From Microcebus murinus (taxonomy: Eukaryota; Chordata; Mammalia; Primates; Cheirogaleidae), in NCBI RefSeq assembly GCF_040939455.1, contig NC_134107.1, forward strand, positions 15,191,537-15,255,536: 64,000 bases of DNA. Direction: 5' to 3'. Below, one piece after another: positions 46,590 through 58,517 of the stretch (positions are counted from its first letter, which is position 1; the number at the start of each line of letters is the position of its first letter). Under the pieces are notes generated by a model, which was not told the origin of the DNA, searched no databases, and saw only the letters and a list, made by a program, of their open reading frames with translations. Made by a program: the position numbers and the translations under genes.

Positions 46590-46637
46590 CTATGACTTTG
46601 AAGAACTCTTTCTGACATGCTGGATATGATCTCATGA
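46590..46637 (-). pseudogene. MS4A7: former MS4A7 tail, now untranslated
   Basis: This stretch downstream of the premature TAG keeps the old frame with recognisable human-like residues (DHIQHVRKSSSKS). It is out of the predicted protein because of two in-frame stops. It is probably now 3' untranslated sequence. Confidence 0.75.
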
Positions 46638-46658
46638 CTAAGGCAAAGAAAATTCACT
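46638..46658 (-). CDS. MS4A7: MS4A7 terminal coding exon, prematurely stopped
   Basis: After the acceptor TTATCTTTTCTAG the frame reads SEFSLP and then TAG (46638-46640). A second in-frame stop, TGA, lies at 46632-46634. Past these the same frame still resembles the human tail (DHIQHVRKSSSKS) and then meets a third stop, TAG, at 46590-46592. So the exon is recognisable but its tail has decayed. Because this is the last exon, nonsense-mediated decay is not expected. Confidence 0.85.
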   Translation of the reverse strand, partial: SEFSLP

Positions 46659-49619
46659 CTAGAAAAGATAAAATTTGTTAGTAGTTTTTAAACATTGATT
46701 TTGGAGGTTTTTTGATATTTATAATGCATTCTCCCCCAAATTTTGTACAGTAGTAGCTCTTTCAACTTTACCATAATATATAATAGCAGCAATATTAGTT
46801 CAAAAACTGCTATTCTCCAGCCTGTGAATCAATTTACTATTTTCTAATGGGATCACAGTTAAATCATAATTCTTTCAAATCCTCCCTGCCCCAAATTTTT
46901 TTCTGTTTTTTGCTATAGCTTCTTGGGGCCAAGAGAGCCTTGGCCCTCTGAAGTTTTGCTGAAAAAATCAACTTTAAAAAAAAATAGATTGGAGTAAAGG
47001 CATACAAATTTGTTTAACTTGGATACATGAGAGCCTTAAGAATAAAGAACCAAAGATACAAGGAAGTTTGTCCATTTTTGTGATTAGGTTCAACAAAGTA
47101 TGTGCAGCTGCACAGAAATGTGATGGGACAAAAAGGGTCTGATCTAATGCTAATAGACTGAGCGGGAAGACCCAGCAAGTCCTGTCTGGTTCTTCCTGGC
47201 CTCACTGAGCATGCATTCCTTCCCTCTCTGGAATGGGGACCTTATGACCTATAAGTAAAACAAGGTAGTTCAGATAAATCTCCTTATGGACGGTTTTCAC
47301 ATAGAGTATTTTTAGGTTTTATGGCTGGCTTACGAGAAAAGAGGTTCTGGTTTCTACGACCTATCTTGGGAAAGAGGGATTCTCTCAATAATTTCTACGC
47401 TTAGCCTCAGGGTAGAATGAGGCTAAAGGAGACAGGAGGCAGGAGGACAGGAGAAGGTGAGAGAAAAATGTTTGCTTCTTAGGCTGTTTCTGAGGCTGTC
47501 ATTTTGGGATATTGTTTTCTAAGACCAAACAAGCTTTTAGAGGAAATGAAAATATTTTGAAATTATAATATCATGAGCTAAGAGGAAGTAAGGAAGAGCA
47601 CAGGAAAAGCATAAAGAGAACCAGGAAGTCCTAGTAAAATTTCATCACATTAAGCAAGAGAACTTGGTCATGGAGACTCCCCTGGCTAGGTGGTTGCGTT
47701 CGTAACAGTGAGAAGATGTGAGTTCTCATTCTCAGCCCATTAGTCCATATCATTCATTTTCCATGTAATTTTATCCAAGCCTTGGTTCTTTTGGGAAGAG
47801 TTGGGCCAAGTGATTTCTAAAGCTAACTAGCTTCACACTAAGCAATTCTCTACCTGGTCCTGCTGCCCAGTATGCACCAGCTGATCCCACATGACTAGAG
47901 TGTCCTCATGACAGAGCCCAAGTTTATTGACCTCATTTCTTTTTACCATAAAACTCGCCTTCCACATGCATCTCACGCCCAAGTCTTGACTCCTCTTTCT
48001 GCTGCTTTTCGAGTCTGGATCTTTACAGCTCAGACCTGGGATGCCGTGGGTATCATGCACCATGTCAGCATACTCACCCCAGGGTTGTTGGCGTAGAACC
48101 GTTTCCACCAAAAGACAGAAGTGTATGCAGCTAGTAAGAGCTCCAGCACGGTGAACGTGAGCATCACCACCAGAACACCCTGCAGATCAGGATGCAAATC
48201 GTTGGTACCCGACACAAGCTAGCCCTTGTGCCTCTGAGAGGGGCCTGGGGGACGAAGTCTCCAGCAATGGAGAGAAAAAGGAACAGAGAAAACTGTCTGA
48301 TCTTCTTTTCTGCTTCCTCTTACAGACAGAAGAAAGGAAATACGCAATGACTGTCTCATCCCATAACCTTGGTATCCCACGTAATGACAGATAAGAGTAA
48401 TCCGCCATTTATGTCTGGTTGCTTTTATTATTTTCTTTTTTGGTTTTGATGCTTTTTATTGTCATGGTAATATTTCTAGGTATGCATTTGATTCTGTTTA
48501 TCCTACAGTGCTCTCAGTGCATTTCTACAGTCTGAAATCTCGTGTCTTTCTTTAATTCCAAAGAATTTTGATATTTATTTTTGCATATTCCTTCTCTTCC
48601 ATCTCTCCTGTTGGAACTCATATTAGATGTGTATTGAACCTTTTCACTTCCCTCTATCCTCCATGTCTTTTAACCTCTCAGTAAGAGCTCCAGCAATATT
48701 TTTCAATTTTTTATTTTAGTGCATTGTGTTCTGTGTGATTTAATCAGACTCAAATTTCATTTCACTGTTTCTTTGAATATAGTCAATCAGTTGTTTAACT
48801 GATCTGCTCAGTTTTTAACTTTAAAGACCCCAGCTTTCATTTCCCATCATGCCATTTGGTTCTTCTTCAAATCTACTTGTACTTTCTTCTTACTGTCCTT
48901 TCGTTTTGATTGCAATTACTTTTTTTTTTAATCATTTAAAATATATTTTGAATATAGCTTCATTCAAATTATTATATTATATCCAATTCTTGGGCTACTA
49001 ACTTTCATGTTTTCCCATCTGTTGCCATTTCCCGTGGTTTTGTTGTTATTATGTTTTTCATAATATTTTTATTGTTAGATGATTTCAGTGTGTAGGTGGT
49101 GGTGGTAGTGGGTCCTTTGACATATGGGTGTGGGTTTACGGATGTCTCCCTAGATATTGGCTTTAGGTTTAATTCTGCTAGAACCTCAGGAGTTTCACAG
49201 ATCCAGTAACAGCTTTTAAGTTAATCCCTTTATTTGAGGTTCCCTTATTTTAAATGTAGTTATGAATCTGGATACCATACCTGCACAAGGCTTAATGAGC
49301 TTCTAGCTAGGATCAGCTTCTTGGGATGTTGGGCAGAAAGTTTTTCCTGTCTTATTTTCACAAGTTGACTAAATATTCCATCTCAGCTTCTAACATTTTT
49401 AATGTGAGCTCTATGGGCCTGACAGATGTCAAATCCTGGCATGGGCATTAAAACTCCATTATCCTGGCCTCTAACACCAATGTTTCTATCCAAACTGCCC
49501 TGGTTTGCTGGCCTCAGCTATCATTTGATGATTTGCTTTAGGATTGTTCCTGGATTCTGGAACTTAAGATATTTTTCTTCCTTCCTTTCACCTTCCCTCC
49601 CTTTCTTCTTCCAACTTTG

Positions 49620-49663
<44 letters not shown>

Positions 49664-52600
49664 TAATTTTTAAAATTTCTTCCTTCTGTCCAGGTAATTT
49701 TGCTTAGTCTACCATGTTGCAACTTCTCTGATGTTGCAGGAAGTTGTTTTGGACTCTAATTGTCTGAGAGTGGGAGGCAGTTTGATGAAATAAAATTATT
49801 TTTTCTTTCAATTAAACACCCAATATCCCATGGGGAGGATGCCTCTTCCACCCTCCTTGCTTTACGTGATGTCTGTCCTGCACTGGAATTACACTATCTC
49901 CCTCCTAAAAGGGTCTTCATGCTTTTCTACTTCCTTAAGCTCCTGGATCAAAGGGCTTGCTTTTCACAACCTCCGGGTCACATGGGCAAACTCACAAAAA
50001 CCTGCACATGTTCTCTGAGATTTGTGAGACAGAGCCAAGGGAATGAGAGACTGCCTTGGGTTCCCCCTGCTCCTACCACAAGGAGTCACAGAGGACATCA
50101 TTTTCCTTAAAAGGCCACAGGTTTATGGTGTTAACACTATGATTCTATATTTGGAGGATTGACTAAGCCAGATTTATCACCATCAACAGGTGGTAACTAT
50201 CAACTCTTGGGGAACAGTGGCAAGAAAACACTGCCCAGAGATGTTGACATTTCCGTGATGGGTCAAATCCACTGGTCAGCCACCTCCCATCCCCTCTACT
50301 CTCTGCCAGCCCTGCAGGGACAAAGTACCATAATTGTGTGTTTGGGCTTAAAGTTCAAGTTCTGGGACTAACTTAATGCAGCATACATAGGCATGCATTT
50401 GAAGAAATTGCACTGTGCGGCTTCTCCTAGCCCTCAACTCATGGATGATAAGAAGACAAGCAGCTCCAAGGGGTAGGGGCTTTCAACTCCAGGAAAGGAA
50501 GCCCAAAGAGCTAAAACCAAATTTAAATAAAAAAGAATATTTCTGCCTACCTTGAGGAAAAAAAAAAAATGCCTGCTCGACAAAGGGGGTACTATAGGAG
50601 TAAAACCTATTGTGGTTGGAAATTTTATTATTGAAGAAAGACCACCGAAGGCATAGGCTCTCCACTGCCCTTCTGGTTTCCTTTTTTGCCTTTATGCAGC
50701 ACGTCCCCCACATCATGCAGTCTCCTGACCTGCCTCTTCCAGCCACATTATTTTTTTTTTCCCTGTCTGCCTCCAGGCATTCAGACCAACAGGACCAGAG
50801 ACTGCTGAAAAAGCAGAGAATACCCAAAGGGGAGACACTGAGATTTCATGACAGGATATTCAATCTGAAACTTCTTACTGTTACAGTGGCAATGCTCAAG
50901 CGGCAATCCTCGACTTCATACATTGGATAATAGTACTCCGAATAAGGCGATGAAGATAGATAGTCCTTTTCCGAGTCACAATGTTGAAAGGCAGTCCCCA
51001 CGGCTACCATGCCATCAGCGAGGAGGAATAGGCCTGCCCCAGCAGTAAGGGAGCTCACTGCATTTGAGATCAGGCTGCTCAGGGTCTGGAAGAGAAATTC
51101 CACATTAGGCTCTTGCCGCAGAATCAGCACCTGGTGCTGCTGTCCCTGTCCATTGTACCACAATGGGGCTTCCTTGTGTCTGTTTCCTCCTCCATTCTGT
51201 GTACTCCAAAGTGGACACACATTGTGTTTTATTCATCTTTGTACCCCTCTGTGCTATTTAGTGCATCACATGATATAATAGATAAATGCTTGTTGAATAA
51301 GAGATTACATGAATAATTCCTCCTTAGGGAGAGGGGTTCTGGACCCTTGACTCTCTATAGCACTCGAGATGGAGACAGTACTGCTCACACCCCTGCCAAC
51401 ATTTCCCCGTCTTCCTCAACAGCCTTAGAATAATTCTACTACCTAGGGGCTTCTAGAATATGGCCTTTGGTCCCTTCTGGGAAACCCAGTCTGTGGCTTT
51501 GCCTTACATAGAGGACAAGCTTCAGAGAAAAGGCAGAGCAAACTGGAGACGTTGGAATACCTATCTGTAGGGTAATCAGGGCTATGGGCACATAGCATAT
51601 GCCTTCAACTGCCAAGTCACTGACCTTCAATTGACAATCAATGTTTGCTCAAGATGACAAGCATTTGCCCCCGATCTCCCTAAGTGGGCAATGCACAAAG
51701 CAGAGGTGTGTGGGCTTAGACCATATGTTCTCTCTTTCTACCCACTCACAAATGAAAAAATTATCAGACTGTAGCCATTTCCCTCACAAACCTTGGGAGG
51801 GTTGGGGGAGGAAGCAGCTAAAGCCTTTGCTCCTCCCCATAGCAACTTTCCCTCTCCTCTGCCACCCACCCACAAAGGTGACATAGGGAAAAGCCACATC
51901 CTGACTCAAGAAGGCACAGGGTCTGGCTGGTCATGGATGAGGACACATGGATGGGGTAGAGGCTGGTGTATGTTCTGGATGACTGAAGCTTCAGTCTCAA
52001 ACCCAGGACTAGGGGGCCAGGTTTTGAAGAGTTCACAGCATCGGATGGGGTCAGAGTTCTGGACCTGGAATCAGGAAACCTGAGCTCCCACCCCAGCTCT
52101 GTCACTGACTCATCTGTGTGCTTGAAGAAGTTGCTTCCTACTCTGGGTTTCAGTGTTCTCATTTATAAAATGTGGAGGATGAACATGCTGATTTCAGAAG
52201 TGGCTTTCCTAATGTCTGAATACACAGAAAGAAGTCTATGCTTACAGTGACCTGATACAGTGTGGGCTCCATTGCTCATGTGGCAATTTGGGGCCAAGGC
52301 ACTGCCTCTTCAGGCTATTCTTCCTTCAGAGACTCAGACATGAAGTCACGCAGCTATGGGACCAGGGTAGAAGAGGGCAGGGCAGCCCTACCCACAAACA
52401 GCATCCTTCAATGATACTTGAACAGGGAAGAGCATGTGCTGGAAGCCTTATAGACCAGTGTCTTTGGGAATGAATCCTCATGCACTGGGAAAACCCTTTT
52501 CCCAAAAAGGTAGAATAAGACAGAAGAGATGGTATGATGAATGTGGTCTCACAGGCCTGATCCACCCGGAGGTAGCTATTCCAACTTCTCCAGCTTGCTT

Positions 52601-55600
52601 CTGCCTTTTCTCTGAAGCTGCTCCTTTAGGTAAGGCAAAGCCATAGATTGGCTTTCCCAGGCGGGACCAAAGGCCATGTTCTAGAGGCACATAGGGCAGT
52701 AGAATGATTCTAGAGCTGTTGAAGAAGTCAGGGGAGATGTTGGCAGTGGTGAGTCCTCCTCTGTGTTCAGTGCTGTAGTCAGTGCTGACATTGCAGACAA
52801 CCCTGCCTCCCTCACCCTCTAACATATGGACTCTCTACAAACCTTCTCAGATAGGACTCAAATTTGCTTACCATCATTCTCCTCCACTTTGCTCTGAACT
52901 GATTTTTTCTTTCCTTGGGCGTCCAATTACCAAGGATGAGTCTTTGGATGGAAATAATCTCCTCCTGCCCAGAAAGAAATGCCAGAGTCCTCTTCTGGGC
53001 AGGGGAACGAATGCCTCCCTACCTCATATTTGACTGGATGAGGTTTATTTCAGTTGCTTAAATAGTGGAAATTAAAAATATATCATGGACTTGTTACAAC
53101 TTGTTACCATGGCTACCGAGTAGGGTGAACAACCATCCTGGTTTGCCTGGGGACCAGAGGGTGTACTAGGATATAGGGTTTCAGGGCTAAAACTGAGACA
53201 GTACTGGGCAAACTGAGACAGTTGGTCAACCTGACATTGAAGAGCTATAATTAGTGGGAAGTTTCAACTCTAGGAAGAGGGACATTTGGTATTGAAAAGA
53301 ACCTCATTAGGAGGTAAGCTTTTTAGAAAAAGAAAAAAATATCTTTAGCCCTATCTGGGGTGGTTGGCTACCTTATGAAAAGTCAAGGTAGCAACTCATA
53401 AAGAGTCTATGATACATTTAAAACTCTCTACTTTTTGAACAACTGAAGTAAACCTCTGAGCTTTCGATGTGATACAAAAGCACCATTTTGATGGAGAAAG
53501 AGCGTTGGTCTAGAAGGCAAGAAATTTGGGCTCTACTCCTGGTTCTGCCCATGGGCCAGCTGGGAGAACTTGGGCTTCCTGATCTGTTCTGAGCTTCATG
53601 TCCATAAATTGCAAAATGGTGATTTGGAGCTAGAAGGATTAACTCCAAGGCTCCTACAATACCAACAAGCTAAGATTTTGTGGTCCTCATACTTACACAT
53701 AGCTTAGTTGATTTTTCTCTGGAGATAATTGAGAGACATCCGGAAATGGCAAACTGCTCAGGAAAGAGACAAATGATCAGTTCAATTGTCTCATGTCACT
53801 CATTCAATCAAAAAGTGCTGTTGGAAAATTTTTAGGAAGACAACACGGCAGGAATGGTGTGGGTCCATATGGACAGAAAGACCTGATTTCTACACTCAGA
53901 ATGCTCACATTAAAGAGTAGGCAGATGCACAGGCAGGTTGAGTTATTTTAGTGGAAGTCACTAGTAGCTGAGGAACCCTAGATAGGAGGTGTACATGGGA
54001 AGGACAGTGTTACTACATCACAGTGTTGAAAGAAAGGAGGTTGAGACAGACCAATGCCTTGGATGGGCAGAGAGATGGGGGCTGCCAACAGAAGCAGTTA
54101 AGAAAGAGGCTCTGATGGGACAAGGTGCAGAAGCATATGGACTTGAAGCTGTTGGGATAAGTGGCCTGAGTCAGACTGTGAGTTGAGGGAGCTGGGAAGG
54201 ACAGTGTCAGATGTGAAGTCTTTATCATAAATCCCCCAAAGTCAGTATTTGATCCCAGTAGCATTAAAGATCCAGCTGATGGACAGAGGATATTCTGAGA
54301 GGGTGAAATGTTGGTTAAGCTTGTGGCTTGGGTATTAAGTAGTCACAGACAGAGAGAGTCAGCATGAGCTAACATTGGCTTCCCCAAGGAAATGCATGGC
54401 CCACAGCCACCATTTAAATAAAGAAGTCAAGGACAAATTGTGCTTTGGGGCAGGAGCAGGCCTTCTTGCATGACAGCCAAGTCTGTGTCCACACAAGGAC
54501 CGTATCCACACAGAAGTGGTGCCTTGGCATAATTCGTCTGCCCGGAATGTATGCCTTTTTCTCCTTTGCACAGGATACTACATGGAAAAGAAACAATCCC
54601 TTGTGGGAGGCCTGAGTCTTCCCTGGCTACTCTCTGAAAAAAAGATCCACTGGGCCCTTCTTAATGAGCCATTATATGGAAGGCAGCAAACAGAGTTTCT
54701 CAAGTGCTCAGGGCTACCTACCTCTGAATGCACGGCAGGGGTACCTCTGATTCCCATGAGTCTTACCATTGCTAATCCAAGTCTCTGCAAACCTGCGGCA
54801 CCTGCCAGTCATGCTCATTTTATTGTTTTTTAAAAAATGGCCTTCTCACTCCTACCTGACAAGTAAATTATTCTTAAAATGGAGGAAATCCAATGGCATC
54901 ATCAAATCTCCAAAGAGGGATATGAAAACATCTTCTATCTTTCTGGGAGTATGCTGTAATGCCAGGTAAGAACTATCTATGGCATGTCTACTATATTACC
55001 TTCCCCTCTTGCCTCCTGTCCCAACCAGTCCCTCCCTGGGATGTTCACTCACACAGGAGCACAGATTAAGCCCCTCTGCTTCCCTTCTTGAACAGCAGAA
55101 ACATCATGTGGGGCAATGATGGAGGGAAAGCTGAGGCTTCAGCTGCCTTCTCCTGGCTCCCTGCCTCTTGAAGACTGAGTCATTCCATGACTAAGCACCC
55201 AGTTAGCATTTACAAAGCATGGCCCCTTTTAGAGACGCCATTCTACTCACACAGAGAGCTCCTACAAATGGGTACCCAGACATCAAAATGTTGGAAACTG
55301 CTAGATTGAAGTGGGAGGAGTAGTGAGCAGAAACCAAAATGACCCCCAAGCTAGAAATCATCAGGCAACACAGGATCTGGATAGTCTGTAAGAGAGAAGA
55401 GGGAAAATTCTAGAACACACTTTAAACAGATGAAAGTCATTATTTGAATGCATGCACATCGTGAATTATAAAGAGTATAAAAACATAAGGTATAATTTGT
55501 CATGTTAAAAAGGAAAAAAATGTTACAAGGTGCAAAGTTATTACAGCTAACCTCTTTTCTTTTTTGATAGGATTGTTAAACTAGAAAATCAGGGAAGGAC

Positions 55601-58432
55601 CATAGGCACATAGCTTTATTTTGAAGATGACATTGGAAAAATCTTTTTTTATTTAATTATTTGAAATGTAGAAGGAGAAAAGTTTTCTGGACAGTAGTCC
55701 TGTTAGGTGGAGAGCAAACTTTTCCAGGGAGTGTTGATGAAGGCCTTGATTTCAATTGAAATGAAATAGAGAAGGCCATCTCTACTGCTGCAATTCATCT
55801 TATTTTATTCATCATTGGATGTTAATAATAGCTATTTTTATAATACCAATAATAATAATAGTCTACATTTGTTGAACAGGCTCTACATTCTGGGCACTAT
55901 TCATCTCATCTTTCTTACTTACAGATGAGGAAAATGAGGCATGGGAAGTTGTAATTTGTACAAACCACAAGTGGCCAAGTGGAAGAACTAGGACTTTAGT
56001 CATTAGCTTGATCTAGAGCCCGCATTTTCCCCCACCGTTTAATTCATATGCAAATAAAAGATGATGCAAATATAGGAAACATAAAGTTAAAAGAAGTCAA
56101 CCATTCATACGATTAATATTGACCTCTTGTGTGCCAGGAACCAAGGAATAAATCAAATGAGTATCATGGCCATTGGGGAGCTTATATGTACTATTTCCTC
56201 TACAGACAAGTTCCATGGAAGGCAGAATGGAGTTAAGAGCAAAATCATAGGACATGAGGCCTGTGAAGTGCTGGAGGCATGGTGCAAACTATGGAGGGCT
56301 TTGTAAGCTATTTTTTTTTTTTAACCAACTTTGCTTTTCATTCTGAGCAAAAAGGGAAGCCCAATGGGTAATTTTGGGTAAAGAGATTACTTACATTTTA
56401 AAAGATCACTCTACCTGCTGCTTTGAGAATAGGTTATAAGGAAATAGGGCAGAGAGATTAATAAGGAGGATATTGCAATAATTCACATGGGAGATGATGT
56501 TGACAGTAGAAGTAGTGAGAAGTAGTTGGGTTCTAGATGGACTATGAGGATGAAACTTATAGGAATTGCTGAAAGTTTGAATGTTCGAATGTGGTAAGAA
56601 AGGAAAGAATAAAGGTTGGCTCCAAGGGGGTTGGCTTGAGCAACTGAAATGATGGAGTTCACATAGTTCTGAGGTGGGAAATATTGTATGAGGAGTGGGC
56701 TTGGGAGGAAGATCAGAATTCCAGTCTGGAGCAAGTTAAGGGAGAGATGTCTAGTAGACATCCAAGGGGAGATGCTCATAGGCTGTTAAATATCTGAGTC
56801 TTGCATTTGGAGGAGAGATCGAGGTAAGGAATGTAGCTTATTTTTTTCAAGCATAAGTGAAGATGACATTTAAAGCCATATTAAGGGATGAGATCGTCAC
56901 TGGAGCAGATATAGAAAGAGAATAGAAGCAAAGACCTAGCTCTGCAGCATTCCAATTTTGGGGTCAGGGAAATAAATGGAAACAGTAAAAGGGGTGAAAA
57001 AGGACCAGCCAAGTAGGAAGGAGGAAAACCAGAAGGGAGTGATGTTCAGGAAGCCATGTGAATAAAATATTTTAAATAGGAGAGAATGCACAAATTGAGG
57101 GTTATCACTAAATAGAAGATATTCCTAGTATTGGAGGGGAGAGAAAGGATATACGGACACAGATGTGGGTGACTGGAGATGTGTAGCAGCTTGCAGACAA
57201 TCATTCTCTCCAGATTGCCTCAATGTTTTTAGTGTTACAGGAAACAAAACAATCGATGGAGAATGAGGGCAGGGAAGAATCCTCAGAGGTTTGAGAGGGG
57301 AAAGTATGAAATAGTTTTCTGGGATCATAGGGAAGTAAGTGATGAAAAAATATATACTTTTGAGGCAGCATTAACAGTCCATTTGAGGTTATGGTCACAA
57401 ATCTAAAGTGCTATGTGTGTATGTGCATGTGTGCGTGTGCGTGTGCGTGCGTGCGTGCCTGTGTGTGTGTGTGTGTTCAGCCAAAGTCAGCTGCCTGCAT
57501 GCAGGTATGGAGTAGGCAAATGGGCAGAGAGTTAGACTTAAACCAATGTTTCCATTTGCCCGAAGAGTTTGCTATAGGGAGATGAGGGCATGGCTGTCGA
57601 GGGTTCTCATGAGAGAGTGAGCCACAGGATCTTGGCTGGGTGAGGAAGAAAGTGAGGTTTTGTGAGAAAAGGATATAATCAATGAGTCTCAATGAAGTTA
57701 AAGAAATTAGAGTTGGGTATAAGGATGATTATGCTAACTGATGCTGAATTCTAGAAGGCACAGTTGGGCAGGTTTCCAAGTTGGGAAGAAGTAGGAGTTG
57801 GATCTTACAAGGGAGTATTCAGAACCATATGAAGATTAAAGTTCTGGATATGAGGAATAATGACCTAGGACATTTGGGTATCTTAAAGTTACTCATGTGA
57901 ACAGGGAGAAAATATATAGTGAGGTTAGTACAGATTGTCTCATCTCAAGATGTTTGAAAACTAGCTCAGAATAAGATCTCACTTAATCATACTGAGTATA
58001 ATTGTGCAATTAAATAAGAAATCTCTACCATACTGAAGGCAAATTAAGAGACACTAGTTTGTTAATTGTGTAGCACTCCAGTAGAAAAGACCTAGTGGTT
58101 TGATATAGTTTACAGAAATGCCTGAGTAGGACATGATCTTCCCAGAAAACTCCACTTCATACTCCAATTAGCCTGAAGTCAGCCAGAAATGAGTATAAAA
58201 TTTCTCCAGGTCCACTGTAGAGCTATAATCTAGATAATTCATAATAAATTTCCTTGCTGTTCCCCTTATAATGAGATGAACTTACCCCAAGAACTGTGAC
58301 TTCTTTTGGCAGACCATCCAGCAGGTCATTGTCTTTTTGGTAAGTGTGTCCAGGTTTCTCTCTTTTGGGGGTAACTGTGCCCTTTGGAGTGAAGGTGTCA
58401 AAATCCCCCGTGGTTTGGGGCTGTAACAGCAT
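46638..58432 (-). CDS. MS4A7: MS4A7, membrane-spanning 4-domains A7 (six coding exons, tail truncated)
   Basis: Joined exons are 58286-58432, 55251-55385, 53697-53753, 50879-51085, 48078-48179 and 46638-46658, giving 222 codons plus stop. All introns are GT-AG and phase 0. Residues 1-49 are the cytoplasmic N-terminus (begins MLLQPQTTGDFDTFTPKG). TM1 is about 50-69. TM2 covers the SGYPFVGAL motif near 85-105. TM3 is about 117-140. A loop with two Cys and a YSEYYYP motif precedes TM4 near 183-205. These match human MS4A7 (about 240 residues) almost position for position. Family knowledge: MS4A7 is a four-pass membrane protein of monocytes and macrophages, thought to oligomerise and modulate signalling; its exact function is unsettled. 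Odd point: the last exon gives only SEFSLP before a TAG where human reads Gln, so about 18 tail residues are lost. The start is chosen from the human N-terminus and an acceptor 13 bases upstream. Confidence 0.93.
46715..46805 (+). repeat. direct repeat flanking MS4A7 last exon, copy 2
   Basis: Same 91-base unit, in MS4A7 intron 5 about 57 bases upstream of the last exon's acceptor side. Offset 486 bases from copy 1. Confidence 0.9.
48078..48179 (-). CDS. MS4A7: MS4A7 coding exon 5 (TM4)
   Basis: 34 codons begin GVLVVMLTFTVLELLLAAYT and end FYANNPG before GTGAGT. The acceptor is CTGATCTGCAG. This is the fourth membrane segment plus a short basic cytoplasmic stretch (FWWKRF). Confidence 0.93.
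49622..49661. repeat. (TA)n microsatellite in MS4A7 intron 4
   Basis: About 19 TA units. Confidence 0.95.
50879..51085 (-). CDS. MS4A7: MS4A7 coding exon 4 (TM3 and large loop)
   Basis: 69 codons begin TLSSLISNAVSSLTAGAG and end with a loop containing QHC, YSEYYYP and a second Cys, then IATVT before a GTAAGA donor. The loop is longer than the equivalent exon in MS4A5 (51 codons) and MS4A14 (50 codons), as in human MS4A7. Confidence 0.93.
52035..52200 (+). repeat. MIR SINE, sense, in MS4A7 intron 3
   Basis: GACCTGGAATCAGGAAACCT then CTCATTTATAAAATGTGGAG. Confidence 0.7.
53495..53645 (+). repeat. MIR SINE, sense, next to MS4A7 exon 3
   Basis: GCGTTGGTCTAGAAGGCAAG then AATTGCAAAATGGTGATTTG. 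Confidence 0.6.
53697..53753 (-). CDS. MS4A7: MS4A7 coding exon 3 (rest of TM2)
   Basis: Nineteen codons reading FAISGCLSIISREKSTKLC, flanked by TTCCTGAGCAG and GTAAGT. They align with the human FGITGSLSIIS segment. The exon is too short to show as an open reading frame and was found by searching for the family motif. Confidence 0.9.
55251..55385 (-). CDS. MS4A7: MS4A7 coding exon 2 (TM1 and start of TM2)
   Basis: 45 codons begin TIQILCCLMISSLG after a TCTCTTACAG acceptor and end SGYPFVGALC before GTGAGT. The SGYPF motif is an MS4A family signature at the start of TM2. Confidence 0.93.
55880..56035 (-). repeat. MIR SINE, antisense, in MS4A7 intron 1
   Basis: TTACAGATGAGGAAAATGAG then CAAGTGGAAGAACTAGGAC. 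Confidence 0.65.
56210..57080 (+). repeat. ancient interspersed repeat, long copy in MS4A7 intron 1
   Basis: Includes GGAGGGCTTTGTAAGC, AAAAGATCACTCTACCTGCT and GTCTAGTAGACATCCAAGGG. Longest copy of this unnamed family here. Confidence 0.6.
57412..57477. repeat. (GT)n-rich microsatellite in MS4A7 intron 1
   Basis: Alternating TGTG, GCGT and TGTG units for about 65 bases, a Z-DNA-prone type. Confidence 0.9.
57605..57904 (+). repeat. local duplication, copy A (upstream in the + sense)
   Basis: Shares about 300 bases with 60706-61026, for example CACAGTTGGGCAGGTTTCCA and GGAGTTGGATCTTACAAGGG. The copies lie either side of MS4A7 coding exon 1 and the Charlie8-like element. Confidence 0.88.
58286..58432 (-). 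CDS. MS4A7: MS4A7 coding exon 1
   Basis: It encodes the 49-residue cytoplasmic N-terminus, ending TVLG before a GTAAGT donor. The ATG at 58432 is preceded by the acceptor CTGCCTTTTCCAG and a 13-base leader, so at least one noncoding exon must lie upstream. The residues PKREKPGH match the human protein closely. Confidence 0.93.
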
Positions 58433-58517
58433 GATGGTGATGGTGCTGGAAAAGGCAGTGACCTCTGTTAGTTCCCAAGATTTGACTTACAGACATAAAC
58501 CTCCCAAGGCCTAGACC

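Noticed and set aside
50483..50827. 114-codon minus-strand frame just past MS4A7 exon 4
   Set aside because: Lies in the intron after a valid donor and has no MS4A similarity.
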